Of a stretch of DNA of 64,000 bases, positions 9,626 through 17,818 are shown piece after piece. Both the position numbers and the translations under genes were made by a program. Position 1 is the stretch's first letter. Every line of letters starts with the position of its first letter. The stretch comes from Bacillus sp. ISL-41 (GTDB lineage: Bacteria > Bacillota > Bacilli > Bacillales > Cytobacillaceae), in assembly GCF_018613235.1 (NCBI RefSeq), contig NZ_JAGGQP010000008.1, positions 103,652-167,651 on the forward strand, in the 5' to 3' direction. The notes below the pieces were generated by a model. The model was given only the letters and a program-made list of their open reading frames with translations, had not been told where the DNA came from and ran no database searches.

Positions 9626-9656
9626 ATCTTAAAGTATGACGCAACGTTAGAGTCAA
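9626..9656 (-). promoter_or_regulatory. MerR-type promoter/operator with 19-bp spacer
   Basis: Minus strand TTGACT at 9651-9656 and TAAGAT at 9626-9631 are separated by 19 bp, longer than normal and typical of MerR-controlled promoters. The spacer carries an imperfect dyad (TGAC...GTCA at 9637-9655). Confidence 0.75.
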
Positions 9657-9806
9657 TAGTTTTATTAAGCGCTTTAAAAAATTTAGAGAAGAAAAAATAC
9701 ATACTCTTTATTAGCTTGTCTGGAGTAAAGTCTTATCTATATAATTGGAGATGTTTGAAAAGGAAATAACAGAACCAGTCAACTTTTAATGGTATGGAGG
9801 ATAAGC

Positions 9807-10544
9807 ATGGACAAAATGGAGAAGTACTTCGATAAAATTGCAGATCTTCCTTTAAAAGAGAGTTATTCTCGAGGTGAAATTTTATCATCAGATTTCCTGA
9901 TGGCCAGGGAAAATAACATTGAGATTTACTATTGTACACATAACGAATATATCAATAAAGAGGCCAGGGTGTTTATAATAGGAATTACACCAGGTTTTCA
10001 ACAAATGAATAAATCGATTGCTGTTGCCCGTAAATGTCTGGAGGACAACATTTCAGTTAATGACATTCCTTATATTTGTAAGCGTGAAGCACGGTTTTTT
10101 GGGATACTTCGCAAAAATATCACCCAAATGCTAGACGAGTTAGGTTTGAACATATGTCTGGAATTGGAAAGCTGTGAGCAGCTTTTTGGCGATAAGGATT
10201 TCTTGCTACATACTACGTCTCTGATTCCGTATGCCGCCTTTGCCAATTGCAAGAACTATGCCGGACATAACCCGAAGATCCTGAAGAATGAATTATTGAC
10301 TCACTTTCTTGAAGAATACTTCAAGCCTCAGGCAGCCGACCTTCAAAACTCCTTAGTCATTCCGCTTGGAAAAGGAGTGGAAGAAGTTTTATCTCAATAT
10401 ATACAGGAAGGCATATTTAAAAAAGAGAACATTTTATTAGGCTTCCCACATCCTTCTGGAGCGAATGGACATCGCCTCCAGCAATTCGAGAAGAATAAAG
10501 AAAGAATGAAAGATACAATCAGTGATTATTTCCGAAAAAGTTAA
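9807..10544 (+). CDS. Uracil-DNA glycosylase-superfamily-like protein
   Basis: 245 residues. VFIIGITPGFQQM (about residues 57-69) resembles the catalytic-loop motif of the UDG superfamily (GxxPG), and GFPHPSGANGHR near residue 215 resembles its minor-groove-reading HPS motif. I do not recognise a characterised family, so an excision enzyme acting on damaged bases is only an inference. GGAGG six nt before the ATG at 9807 favours this start over an ATG 18 nt earlier. It stands alone. Confidence 0.6.
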   Translation: MDKMEKYFDKIADLPLKESYSRGEILSSDFLMARENNIEIYYCTHNEYINKEARVFIIGITPGFQQMNKSIAVARKCLEDNISVNDIPYICKREARFFGILRKNITQMLDELGLNICLELESCEQLFGDKDFLLHTTSLIPYAAFANCKNYAGHNPKILKNELLTHFLEEYFKPQAADLQNSLVIPLGKGVEEVLSQYIQEGIFKKENILLGFPHPSGANGHRLQQFEKNKERMKDTISDYFRKS

Positions 10545-10570
10545 AAGACCGATGATCTTGGTCTTTTAAA
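10543..10570 (+). terminator. Possible terminator after the UDG-like gene
   Basis: AAAAGACC, nine-base loop, GGTCTTTT directly after the stop codon. It is convergent with the next gene and has only a short T run. Confidence 0.6.
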
Positions 10571-10571
10571 C

Positions 10572-11207
10572 TTACTCAAATGGAATTTCTTCCTGATACG
10601 CCTTTTCGTATTTGGTTAACAGTTCCTCTTTATGTGCTTCACTGTTAATTAAAATGTCTCCGTATACCGGAACTACTGTATGAAAGTCATGTTCTTCATT
10701 CTTCCTGGATATGAACAGGTAGCTTTCTCCTTCTTTAAGCAGCTGGTCATTTTCCACCAGAATCAGCTTCTTCCCATCATAGCCACCTTGCTGGTTGACT
10801 GTTACCTCACCTTGCAATTCACCTTTGATGCTCTCTGCTACTTCCACTTTGAACTGTGTTTCAAGCATCCCTCTTTCTTCAGAAGTTCCAGACATCTTTA
10901 TGACTTTTCCAATGAACACATTGTCAGCCCATCCGACAAGCCTTTGTGGGTCAGTCACATCAAAAGCATGACTGGTTTGTACCGTTTGAATCACGTGATT
11001 TACGGGAGGCTGATTAGAAAGCAATCCAGGACCGGCGATGCCCAGGGCAATGATCGCAGCAAGGCCGGGGGCTGCAAAGGCGAGCCATTTCTTATTATTG
11101 CTTTTTCCTACTTCCGTTTTTGCCTTGTCAATCCCAATTCTGCTTCGTTTACTCAATTCTTTGGGTATTTCAATTTTATTCATTTCTGTTTGGATTTTAT
11201 TGCTCAT
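10572..11207 (-). CDS. Putative anti-sigma factor, single-pass membrane protein
   Basis: 211 residues: a charged cytoplasmic N-terminus (1-38), one membrane helix (about 40-62) and an extracytoplasmic domain. Its start codon lies inside the end of the ECF sigma gene (11-bp overlap, ATGAGCAATAA), which implies translational coupling. That arrangement and topology are what is expected of a regulator that holds the sigma factor at the membrane. The outer domain is not one I can name and no zinc-binding HxxxCxxC motif is present, so the role rests mainly on context. Confidence 0.65.
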   Translation of the reverse strand: MSNKIQTEMNKIEIPKELSKRSRIGIDKAKTEVGKSNNKKWLAFAAPGLAAIIALGIAGPGLLSNQPPVNHVIQTVQTSHAFDVTDPQRLVGWADNVFIGKVIKMSGTSEERGMLETQFKVEVAESIKGELQGEVTVNQQGGYDGKKLILVENDQLLKEGESYLFISRKNEEHDFHTVVPVYGDILINSEAHKEELLTKYEKAYQEEIPFE

Positions 11208-11721
11208 TTACCTCATCTCCCTCCAAGTCTTTGCGAAGCTTGCCCAATCCCCGGTACAATATTGACTTTGCTGTACCTAGTGGTATATTCAATGTTTCTG
11301 AAACTTCTTTTAATGTCATTCCTTGATAAAATCTGAGAAGGATTACACTTTTTTCTTCTTCCCGCAGCTCTTCAATCATTCCCTTTAAAGTAATTCCGGA
11401 TGTTAAATCTTCATCAACTGCTCCGGAAATATATTCATCAAAATCGGGGTTCAGCGGCACAATTTTTTTCCTTTTTCTAAGAATGTCGAGGGAACAGCTG
11501 ATGGCTATTCTGATCAGCCATGACTTAAAGTATTTGGGCTCTTTCAGTTCTTTAATGGATTTGAAAGACTTGTACGCAGTTTCCTGTACAACATCCAATG
11601 CGTCATTCTGGTTTTTGACATATATAAACGCCATCTTGTATAGATCTTCCTCATATTGCTGGAAAAGCTCGAGAAATGCTTTGTCATTTCCCTTCTGTGC
11701 TTTTTTTATCAACTTCAGCAA
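11197..11721 (-). CDS. ECF-type RNA polymerase sigma factor (SigV/SigW-like)
   Basis: Region 2 spans about residues 10-75 (LFQQYEEDLYKMAFIYVKN, then DALDVVQETAYKSF) and region 4 about 110-165, with a helix-turn-helix in GMTLKEVSETLNIPLGTAKS. The frame stays open upstream, but AAGGGGG eight nt before a TTG at 11721 gives a normal ECF N-terminus, so I use that start (174 residues). It is co-transcribed with a membrane protein that is probably its anti-sigma factor. Its regulon cannot be predicted from the window. Confidence 0.87.
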   Translation of the reverse strand: MLKLIKKAQKGNDKAFLELFQQYEEDLYKMAFIYVKNQNDALDVVQETAYKSFKSIKELKEPKYFKSWLIRIAISCSLDILRKRKKIVPLNPDFDEYISGAVDEDLTSGITLKGMIEELREEEKSVILLRFYQGMTLKEVSETLNIPLGTAKSILYRGLGKLRKDLEGDEVNEQ

Positions 11722-11792
11722 TAGGTGCACCCCCTTGTTACCGTTCTTATTCATTAGACGGAAGTTTCGCCGCTTTGGCTTTAAATCCTCTA

Positions 11793-11835
11793 AAAAAATA
11801 CAAAATAAAGACATCCTGTACTACTTGCAGGATGT
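11793..11835 (-). terminator. Terminator of the helicase gene
   Basis: Minus strand ACATCCTG, nine-base loop, CAGGATGT, followed by a T-rich tract. It also lies just upstream of the sigma factor gene and separates the two units. Confidence 0.75.
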
Positions 11836-11839
11836 TTCC

Positions 11840-14125
11840 CTATAAAATCCCATATCTTCTCCATATATCTGGAAGCAGAGACTGATATTTATGCTGTAAA
11901 TACCGATCATCGATCAATATGATCGTTCCTGTATCTTTTTCTGACCGTATCAACCTGCCGCCAGCCTGGAGCACTTTATTCATCCCAGGATAAACATAGG
12001 CGTAATCATATCCATTTTTCCCTTTGGATGAAAAATGCTGTTTGATCAAATCCCGCTCAAAGCCGATCTGAGGCAGACCAACACCCACTACCAATACACC
12101 ATTCAGTCGATCACCCTTTAAATCTACTCCTTCCGAGAAAATCCCTCCCAGGACAGCGAAACCAACCAGAGAACCTGATCCGCCTGGTTTGAAGGATTCC
12201 AGAAACGCTTCACGTTCGGCATCTCCCATCCCTGTACCCTGAACAATTGTAGGTATCCCGTAATTGCCATGATTCCAGTATTCCCATACCGAATTAAGAT
12301 ATAGATAGGAAGGAAAGAAGATTAAGTAGTTGCCTGGCTTACTTTGAATGGTCTCAATCAGTGTTTTAACAATTGGTTCTATCGAGTTTTCTCTATCCTT
12401 ATATCTTGTTGATAAAGGTTGGATCATTACCTGGTTTTGTTCTTGTGAAAATGGAGAGGGAATTCTGACAACATAATCATCATCGTCTCCACCTAACATA
12501 TCACGGTAATATCCAATAGGACTCAAGGTGGCCGAAAAGAAAACACGGGACTTAAAGCTTTTACCTGCTTGCTTAATCAGATAAGAAGGATCAAGGCAAA
12601 ATTGCTTTACTATAACCTCATTCCTTTGAACCTCTGCATATAAAATAAAACGGTCGTCGAACAGCTTACTGATTCTTTGCCAATTCTGCGCCGCAAAATA
12701 GGTATCAAGCAACTGCTCAGGGTTCTCAGATCGATCACTTAGAAGCTCCTTTTCGGCAAAGTCGATAAATTCCAATACCAACTGATTTAGTTCTCCTTGC
12801 GGTTCCTTAAACACCATTGTTTTTGAAGGTTCCGCCTGCTTTTTTATTTTGATAAAGCAGTCGTTTATTCGCTTGCAAATCCTATGTATATTTTCGTTTG
12901 TCCCCTTAAAGTCCCTTTTCAGCTGCAAAAATGCTGTCTTTTCTAAAGTAGATGAAAACATATCCCTTCCTCTGTCAACCAGGTTGTGAGCCTCATCAAC
13001 AAGAAGGACAGTTTCTTTCTTTTGGTCATCGAATAAACGTTTCAATGATACTTTTGGATCAAATATATAATTATAATCACAAATGACTGTGTCAGCTGCG
13101 TATGCAAGGTCCAGAGAAAATTCGAAGGGACAAATCTTATGTTTGAGGGCATATTGTTCAATACATGGTCGATTTAAAGAATTTTCATTTTGTAAGATAT
13201 CGAGGATAGCGCCATTGATTTTGTCATAATAACTCTCCGCAAACTCACAATGGTCTTTATTGCATATCCCCTGCTCTGTAAAGCAAACTTTGTCCTTGGC
13301 CGTTATGGTCACTGCTTTCATTTGAAGGCCATGATCAAACAGTTGGCTAAAAGCTTCCTCTGCTGTTTGCCTGGTAGTTGTCTTGGCAGTCAGATAAAAA
13401 ATCTTACCCAGGTGTTCCTCGCCGATTGCTTTAACAGACGGAAAGAGTGTAGAAATGGTCTTTCCGATGCCAGTAGGAGCACTTGCGAAAATAGTCTTCT
13501 TTTCCTGAATTGTTTTGTATACCGATCCAGCAAGCTGACGTTGTCCTTTACGATATTGAGCAAAAGGGAATTCCAAATCTTTTATGCTCTGATTCCTATT
13601 CCGTTCATGCTTTAGACGCCATTTTGCGTAAGGAGCAAATGCAGATACCATTATCAACATTGCTTCTCTTATTTCATCATATGTCCGAGTTTTTATGAAT
13701 CTTTTCACTTCACCGGATGATTTCTGCACGTATGTAAGCTGGATATCGATACAATCTAATTCATGATCCTCCATGTACATGTAAGCATAGCATTCTGCCT
13801 GGGCCCAGTGAGCAAGATTACTGTCTTCATTGATCAATTCAAGGCTTAAAGAGGTTGACTTAATTTCATCTATGGTGATCCGCCCATCCTTTATAAGAAG
13901 CCCATCACAACGGCCTTCAATAATAAAATGAATGTTTTCATATTCTATTTCAGTCTTTAAAAAAACTTCACTTTGATCTTGTTCGTTATATGTTTTCTGG
14001 ACTTCACGATGGATTCGAGAACCTTCGGTAAACGATGAAGCAGTCCTGAACCCGGATACGATACTTCCACTTTTGTATACATACTCCGCCAAAGTTCTCA
14101 CCGATATCTTCATTTCATTCTTCAT
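11840..14125 (-). CDS. Rad3/XPD-type DNA helicase with N-terminal PD-(D/E)XK nuclease-like domain
   Basis: 761 residues. N-terminal RecB/Cas4-like region (about 1-150) with GRCDGLLIKDGRITIDEIKS, matching the D...ExK nuclease core. Helicase domain 1 begins near residue 190 and has Walker A APTGIGKT, a cluster of four cysteines (KVCFTEQGIC, then CNKDHC and KICPFE) suited to an Fe-S cluster, and DEAH in LLVDEAHNL. Domain 2 ends with QAGGRLIRSEKDTG. DinG/XPD relatives unwind DNA 5' to 3'. The role in repair or replication restart is inferred from the family. Monocistronic. Confidence 0.85.
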   Translation of the reverse strand: MKNEMKISVRTLAEYVYKSGSIVSGFRTASSFTEGSRIHREVQKTYNEQDQSEVFLKTEIEYENIHFIIEGRCDGLLIKDGRITIDEIKSTSLSLELINEDSNLAHWAQAECYAYMYMEDHELDCIDIQLTYVQKSSGEVKRFIKTRTYDEIREAMLIMVSAFAPYAKWRLKHERNRNQSIKDLEFPFAQYRKGQRQLAGSVYKTIQEKKTIFASAPTGIGKTISTLFPSVKAIGEEHLGKIFYLTAKTTTRQTAEEAFSQLFDHGLQMKAVTITAKDKVCFTEQGICNKDHCEFAESYYDKINGAILDILQNENSLNRPCIEQYALKHKICPFEFSLDLAYAADTVICDYNYIFDPKVSLKRLFDDQKKETVLLVDEAHNLVDRGRDMFSSTLEKTAFLQLKRDFKGTNENIHRICKRINDCFIKIKKQAEPSKTMVFKEPQGELNQLVLEFIDFAEKELLSDRSENPEQLLDTYFAAQNWQRISKLFDDRFILYAEVQRNEVIVKQFCLDPSYLIKQAGKSFKSRVFFSATLSPIGYYRDMLGGDDDDYVVRIPSPFSQEQNQVMIQPLSTRYKDRENSIEPIVKTLIETIQSKPGNYLIFFPSYLYLNSVWEYWNHGNYGIPTIVQGTGMGDAEREAFLESFKPGGSGSLVGFAVLGGIFSEGVDLKGDRLNGVLVVGVGLPQIGFERDLIKQHFSSKGKNGYDYAYVYPGMNKVLQAGGRLIRSEKDTGTIILIDDRYLQHKYQSLLPDIWRRYGIL

Positions 14126-14198
14126 CCACTCACCTGGCCCAATCTAAAAATGATTATAATTAATTATAGTACATATGTTCTTATATATCCAATCATAT

Positions 14199-14230
14199 AA
14201 AAAATCCGTCCCAGAGAATCCTGGAACGGA
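14199..14230 (-). terminator. Terminator of the 42-residue gene
   Basis: Minus strand TCCGTTCCAG, six-base loop, CTGGGACGGA, then six T, immediately after the stop codon of the small gene. Confidence 0.85.
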
Positions 14231-14238
14231 CTAATATC

Positions 14239-14367
14239 TTACCAATGGCGAGTTATTTCAAGCAAAGTGTCAATCTCAATTGGGTTCAGTGTAAAACTCA
14301 GATCATTTTCAGCAATTTCCGTTGTCTCATTCAACAGCTCGTCAATATCCATGCTAATTGTTCCCAT
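14239..14367 (-). CDS. Small protein of 42 residues, unknown
   Basis: Unrecognised. The frame begins MGTISMDIDELLNET, is acidic with no cysteines or membrane helix, and ends TRHW. GAGGAGG about six nt before the ATG and a strong terminator directly after the stop make it a convincing independent unit. It lies between the helicase gene and the peptide gene of the quorum-sensing module, on the same strand as both. No function is proposed. Confidence 0.65.
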   Translation of the reverse strand: MGTISMDIDELLNETTEIAENDLSFTLNPIEIDTLLEITRHW

Positions 14368-14560
14368 ACCGAACCTCCTCATTTTATGCTGGACAGAACC
14401 TATGTCCGGCTTCGTGAAAATAGTTCGTTTATTATATGAGGGTTCTGGGGGTAATTTAACATCGAGAAAATTTTCCCAAGTTTTAAAATCTACAGTTTAG
14501 GCCAACTTGAAATCCTCTTTATAATTCACCATCTAAATACTTAAAGATAATACGCCGAAA

Positions 14561-14600
14561 AAACAAAAAAGGTCCAATTTAGGACCCTTTTTGTTTTTTT
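14561..14600. terminator. Terminator after the signal-peptide gene
   Basis: GGTCC, six-base loop, GGACC extended by A and T runs on both sides. It ends the receptor-peptide operon on the minus strand. Confidence 0.8.
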
Positions 14601-14603
14601 TAA

Positions 14604-14693
14604 TCAGATTGGAGGCAGGATTGGTGGCATACCAGCAACTAAAACTCCTAAAGCCATTGCACCAGTGAATAAAGCAAAAAACTTCTTTTTCAT
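14604..14693 (-). CDS. 29-residue exported peptide, probable pheromone precursor
   Basis: The protein starts MKKKFFALF, continues with a hydrophobic segment (LFTGAMALGVLVAG) and ends GMPPILPPI. This is the layout of RNNPP-family pheromone precursors such as NprX and PapR: a lysine-rich signal peptide and a short C-terminal peptide that is processed and re-imported. GGAGG lies nine nt before the ATG. The gene starts 16 bp after the stop of the TPR/HTH receptor gene and is followed at once by a terminator, exactly the receptor-peptide order of nprR-nprX. The mature sequence is unknown but is likely within the proline-rich tail. Confidence 0.75.
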   Translation of the reverse strand: MKKKFFALFTGAMALGVLVAGMPPILPPI

Positions 14694-14709
14694 GTTTTCA
14701 TTCCTCCAT

Positions 14710-15930
14710 TTAATTTATTTTTTGAATATATTTTACTGCTTGATCAAACCTGCCTATCTGCTGATAGTGGTTTGATAGCATTTTGTAAAATCCAATTAAT
14801 TCCTCACTTTTGCCATCACTTTCTTCCAAGTAAGGTATAACTTTAGCTTCTGTATAAGCAAGTGACTTCTCAGGCGATTCAAGATTCATTAGGTAATAGT
14901 TTGAAAGTATTCTATATTTACGACTTTCCAACTTCTTGGATAGTTCGTAAACCTCCTGAAAAGCTTCTCGAGCTTTGATTTCATTATTTAACTCTAAGTA
15001 AATCTCTCCGATAGAGTAAGTTGTTATCAGATAATGGGCATTATAGTTTGTTTGTAAGGATTTACTCTTCTCAAAGAAAAGAAGCGCGTCCTCGACATTG
15101 TCCAATTTCTTTTGTAAGTATCCCATATTATGATAAATCTCTGGCAAAAGTTTTGTTTCTTTCAATAACTCTGCATTCCTAATTAAATGTTTAAAACAAT
15201 CTTGTGCTTCTTCATAAATTTTTGAGTGAGTATAGTTGATTCCGAGTAACATCATTGCATGAAGTATTCGTTTAAAATTATGTTCTTCCATGAATTCCTG
15301 CAGAGCAAGCTTTCCGTAATAAATAGCATATCCAGGTTCTTCTAAGGTGGTCTTAGCGATTGCTCGGTGGTAAAACAACTCGCCACTAGCAATCTCTATT
15401 TTGGAATCCTTACCAATCGATCCCAATAAGTCATCTGCTTTTTTATATATGCCTTTCTTTAATAACCATACAGCATAAAGATAGGAAAATAAAGCCAATT
15501 GAGGTTGGGAAAATATATTCTTCTGTTTATTTAAAAGGTCATATTGTTTTTGTGCGGCATTCAACATTTCTTTAAAAATCAGATACCTGTATTTCGCTAG
15601 TTCATATGTATGTAGATTATTGGAAAATGGAATTATCCCTTCAAACTCCTTTAATCTTTCCATCACATCATCGGCTTCATCGTTCAAAAAATAATCAATT
15701 TTTTCATTCAGCTCCGCCACTAGTTGTTTAATTTGATCCTCATTTTCTGTGATAGAAGCAAGATTGACGCCAAGCCTTTCAAGCAACAGGCCCATGGTTT
15801 CTTCATTGGCTTCCTTTGAATTGCTTTCGATCTTGCTTAAATGGGGAACTGAACATATGCCATTTGCCAGTTCCTTCTGTGTTAGACCTTGCTGAACTCT
15901 ATAAAATTTAATGAGTGGTCCAAACTGCAT
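14710..15930 (-). CDS. NprR/PlcR-type quorum-sensing transcription factor (HTH + TPR)
   Basis: 406 residues. HTH_3 domain at residues 1-65 (LIKFYRVQQGLTQKELANG, then SVPHLSKIES), followed by a run of TPR helical repeats to the C-terminus (for example HNMGYLQKKLDNVEDALLFF near residue 265). In this family the TPR domain binds a re-imported peptide and switches DNA binding or, in NprR, Spo0F binding. GGAAGG precedes the ATG. The small peptide gene follows 16 bp downstream and a secreted protease gene lies upstream on the same strand. It is called NprR-like from architecture and neighbours, not from overall identity, which I cannot measure. Confidence 0.85.
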   Translation of the reverse strand: MQFGPLIKFYRVQQGLTQKELANGICSVPHLSKIESNSKEANEETMGLLLERLGVNLASITENEDQIKQLVAELNEKIDYFLNDEADDVMERLKEFEGIIPFSNNLHTYELAKYRYLIFKEMLNAAQKQYDLLNKQKNIFSQPQLALFSYLYAVWLLKKGIYKKADDLLGSIGKDSKIEIASGELFYHRAIAKTTLEEPGYAIYYGKLALQEFMEEHNFKRILHAMMLLGINYTHSKIYEEAQDCFKHLIRNAELLKETKLLPEIYHNMGYLQKKLDNVEDALLFFEKSKSLQTNYNAHYLITTYSIGEIYLELNNEIKAREAFQEVYELSKKLESRKYRILSNYYLMNLESPEKSLAYTEAKVIPYLEESDGKSEELIGFYKMLSNHYQQIGRFDQAVKYIQKIN

Positions 15931-16049
15931 ACATTCACCTTCCGTTTTCTTTTAATCTACCATCTTTTTTAACTTTTTAAACAGTGCAAAAGTACTATTT
16001 TTTAAAAATTCTATATTTTATAAATTGTTTCTTCATATAGTACAACAAA

Positions 16050-16091
16050 TAATAAAATAAAGCCACCCGGATCAATCAACCCGGATGGCTG
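16050..16091 (-). terminator. Terminator of the subtilisin gene
   Basis: Minus strand AGCCATCCGGGT, TGATTG, ATCCGGGTGGCT, then TTATTTTATT. Confidence 0.88.
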
Positions 16092-16111
16092 GCATGGATG
16101 TGAGTTTGCTA

Positions 16112-17392
16112 TTATCTTACGCGTGGGAAACCAAAACCTGATGCATAGTCATCGCCAGTAGCTGCTCCTGTTCCACCTTTGATGTCATATAGCTTCGCGC
16201 GTCTTTGGATTTCAGAGCGAAGCTGAGAGTTGCTCCAAGATTTATTCGCAGACCATAATTTAGCTGCAAGGCCAGAGATGTGTGGTGTAGCCATTGATGT
16301 ACCGCTCATCGTAGCATAGTTTCCATCTACGGCTGTTGAATAAATTCCGCCGCCAGGTGCTGCTACTTCAACATCCTTTTCCTGGATATAGTAGTCGCCG
16401 TCCGTATATGGGTTACCACGAGAAGAAAAATCTGATACTTTATGGGTGCCATTTACGAAGGCATTATCCAGTGACGCTACCGCGATTGCATTTGTTAAAG
16501 CGCCTGGATATCCAATCGTGTTAGCACTTGGTCCACTGTTACCTGCTGCTGCAACAACTAATGCACCTCTGCTGTATGCATAGTCAACAGCACTTGCAAT
16601 CATGGAATCCTTGCCGCTTGAACCTAATGACATCGAAATAACCACTCTGGTTCCTGTGCGAACACCTTCATCTGCAGCATGTCGGATTGCCCCTGCGATA
16701 TCATCTGAATACCCTGAACCATTATCGCCTAACACCTTATAGCCCCAAAGTTCAGCTTCCGGCGCTACTCCATACACTCCTGCTCCATCGTATCCGCCAT
16801 TCGCGACAGCTGTTCCGGCAACATGTGTGCCGTGGCCCTGACGGTCAGTACATGATCCATTGACCATTGAAGAGTAGGATTGGGTGAAATCCTTACATTG
16901 TTCAACATTATCAGTCAGATCAATGTGATTGCGGTTAATCCCTGTGTCAAGGACGGCTACCTTGATCCCATTCCCGCCGCTTGTAGATTGGATATAGTTA
17001 TCATTATAGATCGCTTGAATTCCCCAAGGAGTCTGGTCAGATGGATAAGATGCCTGAGCAGTATAGTCACCCTTGCCTTTACCGTTTCCATTCCCTTCTA
17101 CTCGGGCGTCGATTGTAAGAGTGTCCACCTGGGAAACTTCGATATTCTTATTTTTTAACAAAGCCTGATATTGCTTGCTGTTTACTTCTGTAGTGAATCC
17201 TTGATTACCAAAGTCCCATCGCTTGCCATATTGTTCTTTCGCTTTTGCTTGTTCTGCACTCGGACCCTTAATTAAAACTCGATAAGTATCCTGGCTTTCT
17301 TGTACTCCCGCACCAAAAGCCCCTGTCGCAAACATCGAAATACCCATTGCTAAACTAAGTACTGCGGATCCGAATATTCTTTTCTTCTTCAT
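16112..17392 (-). CDS. Secreted subtilisin-family serine protease (S8) with I9 propeptide
   Basis: Extracellular protease of 426 residues. Signal peptide 1-28 (MKKKRIFGSAVLSLAMGIS, cleaved after GAFGA), inhibitor I9 propeptide at about 37-100, then the catalytic domain with Asp in VAVLDTGINR, His in GHGTHVAGT, the oxyanion region AAAGNSGPSANTIGYPG and Ser in GTSMATPHISGLAA. No C-terminal domain follows. AGAGGAG precedes the ATG, and a sigma-A type promoter lies about 55 bp upstream. As the gene next to an NprR-like receptor it is a plausible quorum-sensing target, though no operator was identified. Confidence 0.95.
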   Translation of the reverse strand: MKKKRIFGSAVLSLAMGISMFATGAFGAGVQESQDTYRVLIKGPSAEQAKAKEQYGKRWDFGNQGFTTEVNSKQYQALLKNKNIEVSQVDTLTIDARVEGNGNGKGKGDYTAQASYPSDQTPWGIQAIYNDNYIQSTSGGNGIKVAVLDTGINRNHIDLTDNVEQCKDFTQSYSSMVNGSCTDRQGHGTHVAGTAVANGGYDGAGVYGVAPEAELWGYKVLGDNGSGYSDDIAGAIRHAADEGVRTGTRVVISMSLGSSGKDSMIASAVDYAYSRGALVVAAAGNSGPSANTIGYPGALTNAIAVASLDNAFVNGTHKVSDFSSRGNPYTDGDYYIQEKDVEVAAPGGGIYSTAVDGNYATMSGTSMATPHISGLAAKLWSANKSWSNSQLRSEIQRRAKLYDIKGGTGAATGDDYASGFGFPRVR

Positions 17393-17445
17393 TCTCTTGC
17401 TCCTCTCACCTTTGAAAATTTTACAGCTTGCCGGCTGCAGAAATA

Positions 17446-17475
17446 AGTATATTTTAAATTTTCAGCTAATATCAA
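17446..17475 (-). promoter_or_regulatory. Sigma-A-type promoter of the subtilisin gene
   Basis: TTGATA (17470-17475) and TATACT (17446-17451) on the minus strand, 18-bp spacer, about 55 bp before the start codon. Confidence 0.65.
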
Positions 17476-17780
17476 CAGATAACCGAGCCGTTTTGATTGG
17501 GAAAAATGGTGTATAAAAACTCTGTATTGGCGCTTACTTGGTATAGGTTTACCATTAACATTTCCAATTCAATAACCTGTTCCTGCTGGAACTTTAACTA
17601 TGTAATATTGTTTCACTTCCATATATGCATCTCTAATTAATACTAAAAATTGCTGCTGCTGGCAAAATAAAAAAATGGTAAATCTCCATTCGAAAATATT
17701 GGGAAACCGATTGCTTTCATAGAGGGTATTTTGGGAAAAAGGACATAAGAAACGGCCAAAAACACAGCCTTCTGAAGTAC

Positions 17781-17814
17781 AAAAAAACACTCCGATAGTC
17801 ATTATCGAAGTGTT
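17781..17814 (-). terminator. Terminator of the B12/STAS operon
   Basis: Minus strand AACACTTCGATA, ATGAC, TATCGGAGTGTT, then seven T. Confidence 0.88.
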
Positions 17815-17818
17815 CATT

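Larger units (their letters stand above)
17393..17818. other. Long non-coding gap: subtilisin promoter and flanking terminator only
   Basis: Apart from the promoter at 17446-17475 and the terminator at 17781-17814 I see nothing convincing. A minus-strand frame at 17569-17817 runs through the terminator, lacks a ribosome binding site and looks spurious. Confidence 0.6.

Noticed and set aside
10680..11336. Plus-strand frame of 218 codons opposite the anti-sigma gene
   Set aside because: Antisense shadow of two well-supported minus-strand genes, with no ribosome binding site.
17569..17817. 82-residue minus-strand frame
   Set aside because: No ribosome binding site, overlaps a strong terminator and has unnatural composition.
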